NCBI GenBank assembly: GCA_964473045.1
Contig: CAYYMX010000018.1
Span: forward strand, 1 to 19,708
From: CAYYMX01 sp964473045
GTDB taxonomy: Bacteria; Pseudomonadota; Alphaproteobacteria; Methylaequorales; Methylaequoraceae
Direction of reading: 5' to 3'
Length of the DNA: 19,708 nucleotides
The notes under the pieces: model-generated
Told to the model about the DNA's origin: nothing
Database searches by the model: none
The model's input: the letters and a program-made list of their open reading frames with translations, nothing else
Part shown: positions 6,847 to 14,452 of the stretch, piece by piece
Layout of the letters: every line of letters starts with the position of its first letter
Position numbering within the stretch: the stretch's first letter is position 1
Program-made: the position numbers and the translations under genes

Positions 6847-6890
6847 TCAATATATAGTATTTGATTTTTTTAGTAAATACTATATATTGA
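6847..6890. promoter_or_regulatory. Perfect 16-bp inverted repeat in a divergent promoter
   Basis: Arms at 6847-6862 and 6875-6890 (right arm AAATACTATATATTGA) are exact reverse complements around a 12-base T-rich spacer. Each arm reads TACTATATATTGA toward the gene it faces, ending a few bases before ATG 6839 (minus) and ATG 6895 (plus). TACTAT may serve as a -10 hexamer for each gene, or the palindrome may be an operator for a dimeric regulator. No factor-independent terminator function is expected from such an AT-rich stem. Confidence 0.6.
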
Positions 6891-6894
6891 TTGT

Positions 6895-7287
6895 ATGGGT
6901 TTAATCAATTTTTATAATAAAGCAAAAAAAGACATAAATAAATCATTTCCTAATCAAAGAAATATTATTTCTTTTCAAGCTTATGAATTACTTAAAAAAT
7001 ATGTTGTTGATGGTCTTGTAGCACCTGACAAACTTGATATTGCTCACCCAAAAAATACTAATTTAAAAGTTTTAAAAAACGTATCACAAAGATCAATGAA
7101 AACCTTTTACAAACTTTCCGATAGAAATAGAAAAAATCCTCGTGGTATTTTATCTCAAGTAGCAAGTCCTACTAAAACAAAAAAAAAGCTTTCATCTAAA
7201 GCTAAAAATCTTCTAAATAAGATCAATAAGGACCTTCCACGATATCAAAACATTGATCGTTTAATAGAAAAATATAATTCCAAGTAA
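6895..7287 (+). CDS. Lysine-rich basic hypothetical protein (130 aa)
   Basis: A 130-aa protein starting MGLINFYNKAKKDINKSF. It is strongly basic, with a lysine cluster KTKKKLSSKAKNLLNK near residues 95-109, and has no signal peptide, membrane segment or cysteines. The composition is compatible with nucleic-acid or ribosome binding, but no known fold or motif is evident and the family is not recognised. The gene reads away from the membrane SHOCT-like protein across the inverted repeat, so the two may share regulation. Its stop is one base away from the stop of the 71-aa gene on the other strand. An intact 393-bp frame with its own promoter region supports a real gene. Confidence 0.6.
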   Translation: MGLINFYNKAKKDINKSFPNQRNIISFQAYELLKKYVVDGLVAPDKLDIAHPKNTNLKVLKNVSQRSMKTFYKLSDRNRKNPRGILSQVASPTKTKKKLSSKAKNLLNKINKDLPRYQNIDRLIEKYNSK

Positions 7288-7288
7288 A

Positions 7289-7504
7289 TTATTTTTTTCT
7301 ATAAATCCCAACTTTTACCTTGTTAGCTACATTTTCTAAAAATTTTGCAATCTTATCATCAGTGTTCTGAGTTGAAAGTTCTCTTATGACTTCATCGATA
7401 AATGCTCCAATTGAAATATAAGGATTTATCTTCATTCTTCTGCATTCATCTCTTGCTTTAAGAACAATTGATGATGCCAACTTTTTTTGTTGAGTTTCAT
7501 TCAT
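7289..7504 (-). CDS. 71-aa hypothetical protein coupled to gyrA
   Basis: A small soluble protein starting MNETQQKKLASSIVLKARDE, with the readable segment CRRMKINPYISIGAFIDEVI. The ATG lies eight bases inside the end of gyrA, and it is the last gene of the ssb-gyrA unit, so it is probably translated by reinitiation after gyrA. The mix of amphipathic helices and a basic C-terminus (VGIYRKK) gives no functional clue, and I do not recognise the family. In many alphaproteobacteria coaD or a peptidyl-prolyl isomerase gene follows gyrA; neither matches this sequence. Confidence 0.6.
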   Translation of the reverse strand: MNETQQKKLASSIVLKARDECRRMKINPYISIGAFIDEVIRELSTQNTDDKIAKFLENVANKVKVGIYRKK

Positions 7505-10154
7505 TTTCTTCTAGCTTTGCAACAGAAACAACTTTTTCTTCATCAGAAACATTAAATAAAGTAACACCTTGGGTTTGTCTTCCAGCAATTCGTATATCAT
7601 TAACTGGACATCTAATTAACTTCCCTTTATCAGTGACTAACATAAGTTGATCAGAATTATTTATGGGAAAAGATGCTACAACTTCTTTGCCATTTCTACC
7701 AGATAGTTGCATGTTTGCTATTCCAACCCCTCCTCTATTAGTTTTTCTATATTCGTATGCCGAACTCCTTTTGCCGAAACCTTTTTCTGTGACACTTAAA
7801 ATAAATTCTTCACTTTCCTCAAATATTTTAAACTTGCCTTCATCAAAACTTTCAACTTTATTATTTTCATCTTTTCTCTTCATTGTAGAAATTTTTAGGT
7901 ATTCATTCCTATCATCAACTCCAAAGTCAACATTGTTTAGGATTGCAAGTGATATAACAGTATCTTTGTCAGACAATTTTATTCCTCTAACTCCAATCGA
8001 AGCTCTACCAGAAAAAAGTCTTACATCTTTACAAACAAATCTTATGCATTTTCCAAGTTTTGTCGAAAGAAAAATACTTGAATCTTCAGAACATGTAACC
8101 ACATTGACAAGCTTATCTTTATCTTTAAGTTTCATAGCAATTTTACCATTAGCATTTATATTTTGAAAATCAGTTAACTTATTTCTCCTAATATTGCCTG
8201 AAGAAGTTCCAAAAACAATATTGTTGTTTTCATTATCAACAACATAAGGCATGATAGTTGATATTTTTTCATCAGACCTCAATGGTAATAAATTTACTAA
8301 TGCCTTCCCTTTAGATGTAGGACTGCCAATTGGAATTTTATGTGCTTTTAATCTATAAACTATTCCTCTAGATGAAAAAAACAACAATGGTGTTAAAGTA
8401 TTAACAACAAAAACTTCATTGACAAAATCTTCTTCTTTAGTTGTCATTCCAGCTCTACCTTTACCACCTCTTTTTTGTGCTCTATAAGAATTTAATGGAA
8501 CTCTTTTGATATAACCAGTATGAGTAAGAGTCACAACAACTTCTTCTGAACTAATTAATGACTCATCATCAATAACTTCATCACTATCAGAAATTTCAGT
8601 TCTTCGAGGAGAAGAAATCTTATTTTTTATTTCAAGAAGCTCACCAGTCATCACAGAATTTAATTTGTCTGAATTAGATAATATTTCTAAATACTCTTTT
8701 ATTAACTTTGAGCACTCGATTAGATCTTCTACTAATTTGGATCTTTCCAGATTAGTTAATTTGCTAAGCCTAATTTCTAGAATTGATTTGGCTTGTGCTT
8801 CTGATAGCTTAAATGATCCTTTAATAATTTGATGTTCTTTTGTTTCAGAATTTATAAAATCACCTAAAAATTTATCTTTAGGTATTTGCCAAGTAGAATT
8901 CATAAGTTTTTCTTTTGCATCATTGGTGTCGGATGACTTTTTTATTAATTCAATTACCTCATCAATATTCTCCAAAGCAATAGACAAGCCAACAAGAATA
9001 TGGGCTTTCTCTCGTGTTTTTTTTAAATGAAACTTACTTCTCTTGAAAATTACATCTTTTCTAAACTTAATAAACAGCTCAATATACTTCTTAAGATTCA
9101 ATATTTTAGGAACACCGTTATTCAAGGCCAACATATTAATACCAAAAGATGTTTGGAGTGGTGTGAATTTAAAAAGTTGATTTAAAACCACTTCAGATTG
9201 AATATCTCTTTTTAAATCTATAACTATCCTGACACCTTCTCTATTAGACTCATCACGTAATTCAGAAATTCCCTCAACAATTTTTTCCTTTGCTACCCTA
9301 GCAATATTTTCTAAAAGTAGAGATTTTTTTACAGAATAAGGTATTTCATCAATAATTATAGAATCTCTTCCTTTTTTTGTTGTTTCAATTTTAGTTTTTC
9401 CTCTAACTATTATGGAACCTTTACCTGTTAGGTATGCCTGACGAATTCCACTTCTACCAATAATAATTCCACCAGTAGGAAAATCAGGTCCAGCAACTAA
9501 ACTCATTAATTCTTCATCTGTTATTTCAGGTTTTTCAACATATCTACAACAAGCATCAATTATCTCTTCAGGACAGTGAGGTGGAATTTTTGTTGCCATT
9601 CCAACTGCTATGCCCTCTGAACCATTTATCAATAGGTTTGGAAATTCTGCAGGAAGTAACTCGGGCTCCTTTGTACTTCCATCATAATTATCTCTAAAAC
9701 CAACTGTATCGTTGTTGATATCATTTACTAAAAAAGAAGCTATGTTAGATAGGCGGGCTTCCGTATACCTCATTGCAGCTGCAGAGTCTCCGTCCATAGA
9801 ACCAAAGTTCCCTTGACCCTCAACAAGTGGAACTCTCATACTAAAATCTTGTGCAAGCCTAACCATAGCATCATAAATTGATGAATCTCCATGAGGATGA
9901 TACTTACCCATTACATCACCAACTATCCGTGCTGATTTTCTTGATGGTTTACCTGAAATATAACCTGCTTCATTCATTGCATAAATAATTCTTCTATGAA
10001 CAGGCTTAAGTCCATCACAAACATCAGGAAGTGCGCGAGAAACAATTACACTCATAGCGTAATCAAGAAAAGAATTTTCCATCTCTTCATGAATCTCTAT
10101 ATTTTTTATATCTTTGAAATTACCTATTTTTTCAGAGTTACTGTCATCAATCAT
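7497..10154 (-). CDS. gyrA: DNA gyrase subunit A
   Basis: The 885-aa breakage-reunion subunit of DNA gyrase, which pairs with GyrB to introduce negative supercoils. The catalytic tyrosine is Y130 in AAMRYTEARL. The quinolone-resistance region reads HPHGDSSIYD, with S91 and D95 at the E. coli S83 and D87 positions, the usual susceptible residues. The GyrA box QKRGGKG at 560-566 marks this as gyrase rather than topoisomerase IV ParC. The C-terminal beta-pinwheel follows, with blades such as SIGVRGIKL and TQGVTLF. Length is normal. The start at 10154 is 16 bases after the ssb stop, so ssb and gyrA form an operon, an arrangement common in alphaproteobacteria. Confidence 0.97.
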   Translation of the reverse strand: MIDDSNSEKIGNFKDIKNIEIHEEMENSFLDYAMSVIVSRALPDVCDGLKPVHRRIIYAMNEAGYISGKPSRKSARIVGDVMGKYHPHGDSSIYDAMVRLAQDFSMRVPLVEGQGNFGSMDGDSAAAMRYTEARLSNIASFLVNDINNDTVGFRDNYDGSTKEPELLPAEFPNLLINGSEGIAVGMATKIPPHCPEEIIDACCRYVEKPEITDEELMSLVAGPDFPTGGIIIGRSGIRQAYLTGKGSIIVRGKTKIETTKKGRDSIIIDEIPYSVKKSLLLENIARVAKEKIVEGISELRDESNREGVRIVIDLKRDIQSEVVLNQLFKFTPLQTSFGINMLALNNGVPKILNLKKYIELFIKFRKDVIFKRSKFHLKKTREKAHILVGLSIALENIDEVIELIKKSSDTNDAKEKLMNSTWQIPKDKFLGDFINSETKEHQIIKGSFKLSEAQAKSILEIRLSKLTNLERSKLVEDLIECSKLIKEYLEILSNSDKLNSVMTGELLEIKNKISSPRRTEISDSDEVIDDESLISSEEVVVTLTHTGYIKRVPLNSYRAQKRGGKGRAGMTTKEEDFVNEVFVVNTLTPLLFFSSRGIVYRLKAHKIPIGSPTSKGKALVNLLPLRSDEKISTIMPYVVDNENNNIVFGTSSGNIRRNKLTDFQNINANGKIAMKLKDKDKLVNVVTCSEDSSIFLSTKLGKCIRFVCKDVRLFSGRASIGVRGIKLSDKDTVISLAILNNVDFGVDDRNEYLKISTMKRKDENNKVESFDEGKFKIFEESEEFILSVTEKGFGKRSSAYEYRKTNRGGVGIANMQLSGRNGKEVVASFPINNSDQLMLVTDKGKLIRCPVNDIRIAGRQTQGVTLFNVSDEEKVVSVAKLEENE

Positions 10155-10170
10155 AAAATTACTTTTTCAC

Positions 10171-10632
10171 CTAAAAAGGAACTACGTCATCTGTATCAAA
10201 ATCATCAAAATCTTCAGAAACTTTTTTATTAGAAACAGAATTATCAACACTAGGGGACCGAATTTCATTAGACCCGTCTGATTTGTTATCCAACATTCTC
10301 AATGTTGAATTAAAACCCTGCAAAACTATGTCTGTAGTATATTTCTCTGCCCCTGATTGGTCAGTATATTTTCCATAACTAATTTGTCCCTCAATATAAA
10401 CAAGAGATCCTTTTTTAAGGTATTTTTCTGCAACTTCAGCTAGACCTGGCGAAAATATAACAACTCTATGCCATTCTGTCTTTTCTTTCTTTTCATTGGT
10501 GCTTTTGTCATTCCATGATTCGCTAGTTGCAAGCGATAATTTTGCAATTTTTTTATCCTGCTTAGAGATCCTTATCTCTGGGTCAGCTCCCAATCTTCCT
10601 AATAAAATAACTTTGTTAATTGAAGATGACAT
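10171..10632 (-). CDS. ssb: Single-stranded DNA-binding protein
   Basis: A 153-aa SSB that coats single-stranded DNA in replication, recombination and repair. The N-terminal OB fold (about 1-113) shows the family's opening (INKVILLGRLGADPEIR), EWHRVVIFSPGLAEVAEKYL and GSLVYIEGQISYGKYTDQSG. A Ser/Asn/Asp-rich disordered linker follows. The acidic tip DTDDVVPF at the extreme C-terminus is the standard partner-recruiting tail. It is the first gene of the ssb-gyrA unit and is divergent from uvrA, a frequent alphaproteobacterial arrangement. The start at 10632 gives the normal SSB N-terminus. Confidence 0.97.
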   Translation of the reverse strand: MSSSINKVILLGRLGADPEIRISKQDKKIAKLSLATSESWNDKSTNEKKEKTEWHRVVIFSPGLAEVAEKYLKKGSLVYIEGQISYGKYTDQSGAEKYTTDIVLQGFNSTLRMLDNKSDGSNEIRSPSVDNSVSNKKVSEDFDDFDTDDVVPF

Positions 10633-10705
10633 TATAATTTAATAAATAAAAAATATATCATAAATAACTTAAATAAAATATACATCTAAAAAAAAACAAA
10701 AAGAA
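10633..10705. promoter_or_regulatory. Divergent ssb / uvrA promoter region
   Basis: 73 almost purely A/T bases separate the two starts. A TATGAT hexamer (minus strand, 10657-10662) could be the ssb -10 box; no convincing -35 is seen. I looked for the alphaproteobacterial LexA pattern GTTCN7GTTC and did not find it, so SOS control of uvrA or ssb is not evident here. Confidence 0.4.
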
Positions 10706-13534
10706 ATGAAAAATAAAAACTCTCAAAATTTTATAAAAATTGTTGGAGCCAGACAACATAATTTAAAAAATATCAATGTCGATATACCAAAAAATAAATT
10801 AGTTGTTATTAGTGGTCTTTCAGGTTCAGGAAAGTCTTCCTTAGCATTTGACACTCTTTATGCAGAAGGACAAAGAAGATATGTCGAAAGTTTATCATCC
10901 TACGCAAGACAATTTTTAAATATGATGGAAAAGCCAGATGTGGATTTAATTGAAGGTTTATCACCATCTATTTCTATAGATCAAAAAACAACATCAAGAA
11001 ACCCTAGATCTACAGTGGGAACTGTAACTGAAATATACGATTATTTTAGAGTACTTTTTGCTCGAATAGGTATCCCCTACTCACCAAAAACTGGAAAACC
11101 AATCAAGTCTTTAAGCGTTCAGGAAATTGTTGATGAAATATTTAAATTTAAAAAGGGACTTAAATTTTTACTTTTATCACCCATAGTCAATAATAGGAAG
11201 GGAGAGTTTAAAAAAGAATTATTAGAATACCAAAAAAAAGGATTCGTAAGGTTTAGAATTAATAATCAAATTTACTTATCCAATTCACTTCCTAATTTAG
11301 AAAAAAATAAAAAGCACAACATACAAATCGTGGTTGACAGACTGGAAGTAAATGAAAAATATAAAAGTCGAATTTCTCAATCAGTTGAAACCGCATTAAA
11401 TTTGACAGATGGAGTTATCTATTTTTTAGATACCGAAAAAAATGTAACCACAACCTTTTCATCAAAGTTTGCATGCTCAGTTTCTGGCTTCACCATAGAA
11501 GAAATAGAACCAAGATTATTTTCATTTAACAGCCCAAACGGGGCTTGTGAAAAATGCGATGGTTTAGGTTACAAAGAAAAGTTTGACCCAGACCTCATTA
11601 TTGGAAATACAAATCTCTCTCTTGTTGAAGGGGTTATACTTCCATGGAATAAAAATAACAACCAATTTTACAAAGATTTGATCGTCGAAGTTGGAAAACA
11701 TTGCTCCGTGGACCCGTATGAAAAATGGTGTAATATAAACGACAACAAAAAACAAAAAATAATTTTTGGAGATGGTTTAAAAATTAGTTTTTTCAATAAT
11801 TCTACAGGATGGAGTTATAATCAAAACTTTGATGGAGTCATTGGATTCTTAGAAAAAAAATTAAAAAAATCAGAGATGTGGCAAAGAGAAGAACTAGGAA
11901 AATATTTAAATAGATTTACGTGTGAACAATGTAAAGGATCAAGATTAAAAAAAGAAGCACTAGCTGTTAAGATTAACAACAAAGATATTAATTATATAAC
12001 CAGTCTATCTATCGAGAATGTTTTAAAGTGGTTCCAAAATCTTCAGAACAAACTTTCAGAATACCAAAAAAAAATTTCAGAAAAGATTGTTAAAGAAATT
12101 ATAGATAGACTTAATTTTTTAAATAATGTAGGCCTTGGATATTTGCAACTTTCAAGAAATTCAACAACATTATCTGGAGGAGAAAGTCAAAGAATAAGGC
12201 TGGCATCTCAAATTGGTTCTGGTTTAACAGGAGTTTTATATGTACTGGATGAACCATCTATTGGTTTACATCAAAAAGATAACAAAAAGTTAATTAAAAC
12301 TTTAAAAAAACTTAGAGATTTAGGTAATAGTGTTGTTGTAGTTGAACATGACGAAGAAACAATACTTGAATCTGATTTTGTTATTGACGTAGGAAAAGGA
12401 GCTGGCATTAATGGGGGCAATATAGTTGCTAGAGGTTCACCAGATGAAATTAAAAAAAACAAGGAGAGTTTAACCGGACTTTATTTATCAAGAAAATTAA
12501 AAATCAATATAGATCCAAAATTTACTGAAAATAAAGGTCGTTCTATTCAAGTTTTTGGAGCATTAGGAAACAATTTAAAAAATATAGATGTTAAATTTCC
12601 TCTGGGAAATTTTATTACAGTAACGGGTGTATCTGGTGGAGGAAAATCAACTTTAATAATTGAAACACTTTTTAAAGGCTTATCTAAAAAACTTAATTTG
12701 TCTAATAGCAATCCATTAGCATTAAAATCTATAAAAGGTCATGAAAATATTGATAAAATAATTCAGATTGATCAAACTCCAATTGGTAGAACGCCTAGAT
12801 CAAACCCAGCAACATATACAGGATGTTTTACAAGTATTAGAGAATGGTTTTCAGAACTTCCTGATTCAAAAGTAAAGGGATATAGACCTGGAAGATTTTC
12901 TTTCAATGTAAAGGGTGGAAGATGTAATAATTGCCAGGGTGATGGACTTATTAGAATTGAAATGCATTTTTTAGCTGATGTCTTTGTTAAATGCGAATTA
13001 TGTAAAGGAAAAAGATTTAATCGAGAGACTCTTGAAGTAAAATTTAAAAATAAAAATATTTCAGATATTTTAAATATGACCGTCGAAGAAGGACTTGACT
13101 TTTTTAAGGCAATCCCATCAATTTCATCTAAATTAGAAACATTAAAAAAGGTTGGGTTGGAATACATTAAAATTGGACAATCTGCAACAACTCTATCAGG
13201 AGGAGAGGCTCAAAGAATTAAATTAGCCAAGGAACTTTCAAAAAGATCAACTGGAAAAACATTGTATATTTTAGATGAACCAACAACTGGACTTCATTCT
13301 CATGATGTTGGTAAACTTTTAGATATATTACATAATTTTGTTAAAAAAAATAATACAGTAATTGTAATTGAACATAACCTAGATGTAATTAAAACATCTA
13401 ATTGGATAGTAGACATGGGACCAGAAGGTGGAGAAAAAGGAGGTTATGTCCTTTTTGAAGGAACCGTTGAAAAACTATTGCTAGAAAAAAATAACTCAAC
13501 AGCAGAATGCCTGAAACAGTTTTTAAAAAATTAA
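10706..13534 (+). CDS. uvrA: UvrABC excinuclease subunit A
   Basis: A 942-aa damage-recognition ATPase of nucleotide excision repair, which loads UvrB at lesions. It is built as two ABC modules. The first has Walker A GLSGSGKS (37-44), signature LSGGESQR (489-496) and Walker B LYVLDEP (511-517). The second has Walker A GVSGGGKS (641-648), signature LSGGEAQR (829-836) and Walker B LYILDEP (853-859). Zinc-binding CxxC pairs are at 281/284, 406/409, 740/743 and 763/766. The length matches E. coli UvrA (940). All catalytic motifs are intact. It is divergent from ssb, and its TAA stop overlaps the stop of the opposite-strand 87-aa gene. Confidence 0.97.
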   Translation: MKNKNSQNFIKIVGARQHNLKNINVDIPKNKLVVISGLSGSGKSSLAFDTLYAEGQRRYVESLSSYARQFLNMMEKPDVDLIEGLSPSISIDQKTTSRNPRSTVGTVTEIYDYFRVLFARIGIPYSPKTGKPIKSLSVQEIVDEIFKFKKGLKFLLLSPIVNNRKGEFKKELLEYQKKGFVRFRINNQIYLSNSLPNLEKNKKHNIQIVVDRLEVNEKYKSRISQSVETALNLTDGVIYFLDTEKNVTTTFSSKFACSVSGFTIEEIEPRLFSFNSPNGACEKCDGLGYKEKFDPDLIIGNTNLSLVEGVILPWNKNNNQFYKDLIVEVGKHCSVDPYEKWCNINDNKKQKIIFGDGLKISFFNNSTGWSYNQNFDGVIGFLEKKLKKSEMWQREELGKYLNRFTCEQCKGSRLKKEALAVKINNKDINYITSLSIENVLKWFQNLQNKLSEYQKKISEKIVKEIIDRLNFLNNVGLGYLQLSRNSTTLSGGESQRIRLASQIGSGLTGVLYVLDEPSIGLHQKDNKKLIKTLKKLRDLGNSVVVVEHDEETILESDFVIDVGKGAGINGGNIVARGSPDEIKKNKESLTGLYLSRKLKINIDPKFTENKGRSIQVFGALGNNLKNIDVKFPLGNFITVTGVSGGGKSTLIIETLFKGLSKKLNLSNSNPLALKSIKGHENIDKIIQIDQTPIGRTPRSNPATYTGCFTSIREWFSELPDSKVKGYRPGRFSFNVKGGRCNNCQGDGLIRIEMHFLADVFVKCELCKGKRFNRETLEVKFKNKNISDILNMTVEEGLDFFKAIPSISSKLETLKKVGLEYIKIGQSATTLSGGEAQRIKLAKELSKRSTGKTLYILDEPTTGLHSHDVGKLLDILHNFVKKNNTVIVIEHNLDVIKTSNWIVDMGPEGGEKGGYVLFEGTVEKLLLEKNNSTAECLKQFLKN

Positions 13535-13794
13535 TTTTTTCCCAACCTTACTCTTGCTGAAGCTATGATTGGATGTTCATCAGCTGACTTTAATTTTTTT
13601 TTGTTAGAATCTATTGGGTTTTTAAAAAATTCTTTTTTAAGAAAATCAAAATAAAAATTAGTAATTATTATGTTTGAAATAAAAAAAATTGGTACCAAAA
13701 AATAGATATAATTATTACTTATATTTATTGTTAAAAATAAGAAAATATTTATTAAAAGAATTAGAAAAAATGATAAAAAAATTATGCGTCTCAT
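13531..13794 (-). CDS. Two-TM small membrane protein (87 aa)
   Basis: Two hydrophobic segments at about 4-22 and 31-50 are followed by a basic, soluble C-terminal tail (FLKKEFFKNP..., ending IASARVRLGKN). The family is not recognised. Its ATG overlaps the stop of the upstream phytoene-synthase-like gene (ATGA), so the two are co-translated. Its stop overlaps the uvrA stop in the shared tetranucleotide TTAA at 13531-13534. The composition is extreme (Phe, Ile, Leu, Lys, Asn), as expected for membrane protein coding in AT-rich DNA. Confidence 0.6.
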   Translation of the reverse strand: MRRIIFLSFFLILLINIFLFLTINISNNYIYFLVPIFFISNIIITNFYFDFLKKEFFKNPIDSNKKKLKSADEHPIIASARVRLGKN

Positions 13795-14405
13795 TTTGAA
13801 AAAAATTTAAAAAGCAATCTAAGTAAATATTTAATTTTTTTAATCTTTTTTAGTTCAAAATTTTTTTTATCAAAAAAAGATTCCAAAAAAACCAGTTCAA
13901 AAGTATCAAATTTAGCCTTATCCATCAATCTAAATAAGTCATTAAAAAAACACATATTAAACCTTGAGAAAATATCAGAGTTGTAAAGAAAAAAAATTGT
14001 TTGAAAAAAATATGAGGTTTGAAATTTTCTTCCACAATTATAATTCTGGTTCTTCAAAATCAAATTAAATTGATAATTAAAATCTTGAAAATTTTTTATT
14101 AAATTTTTCTCATCTGTAGTATCTACTATCTTAGAAAAACAATAAATTAATCCCAATAAACTTTTTTTTAATTTTTTATCCGTAAATTGAAAAAAATCTT
14201 TTATTATTGGGTTTTCAAAATTTTCTTTTTCTATTTCTTCCTCAAGCCATTTTAATTTGATTTTTATTATTAGATTTTCTTCAACATTATTAGTCATTTC
14301 AAAAAAAAAATCTTCTAAAGAGAATAAAGCTTGAATTAAAGAATTTTTGCGCCCATAATACCTTAATTGAAGGTATCTAATATAAAAAAGGTTTTTTAAA
14401 TTCAT
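13791..14405 (-). CDS. Shrunken squalene/phytoene-synthase-like protein
   Basis: A 204-aa protein resembling the alphaproteobacterial squalene/phytoene-synthase-like (NDUFAF6-type) family at both ends. The opening RYYGRKNSLIQALFSLEDFF, then NVEENLIIKIKLKWLEEEIE, parallels the family's 'phase-in-alanine, ...EIRLQWWREAL' block. The C-terminal FELVFLESFFDKKNFE parallels the closing block that usually ends '...YLRRLER'. The middle, which should carry the aspartate-rich DxxxD substrate motifs, is shortened and I see no such motif. It may be an assembly factor or a degenerate gene rather than an active synthase. Context supports the call: this family commonly lies near secF in alphaproteobacteria. 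The family assignment is by pattern recognition only. Confidence 0.5.
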   Translation of the reverse strand: MNLKNLFYIRYLQLRYYGRKNSLIQALFSLEDFFFEMTNNVEENLIIKIKLKWLEEEIEKENFENPIIKDFFQFTDKKLKKSLLGLIYCFSKIVDTTDEKNLIKNFQDFNYQFNLILKNQNYNCGRKFQTSYFFQTIFFLYNSDIFSRFNMCFFNDLFRLMDKAKFDTFELVFLESFFDKKNFELKKIKKIKYLLRLLFKFFSK

Positions 14406-14442
14406 TTTGAATAGAAATTACTTTAGAGATTGATATACTACT

Positions 14443-14447
14443 AGGAG
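14443..14447 (+). promoter_or_regulatory. Strong Shine-Dalgarno for the PuuD-like gene
   Basis: AGGAG lies five bases before the ATG at 14453 and fixes that start. Most genes in this window have weaker sites. Confidence 0.7.
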
Positions 14448-14452
14448 TTACA

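Noticed and set aside
7663..8166. Plus-strand 167-codon open frame inside gyrA
   Set aside because: It lies wholly antisense to the gyrA C-terminal domain, whose protein is clearly conserved; the composition (Ser/Leu/Phe-rich) is that of a shadow frame.
12772..13167. Minus-strand 131-codon open frame inside uvrA
   Set aside because: Antisense to the second ABC module and zinc motif of UvrA; no independent motifs or ribosome site.
14434..14439. TATACT as -10 box for the PuuD-like gene
   Set aside because: The resulting transcript would begin within the strong AGGAG ribosome site, removing it; no properly spaced -35 either.
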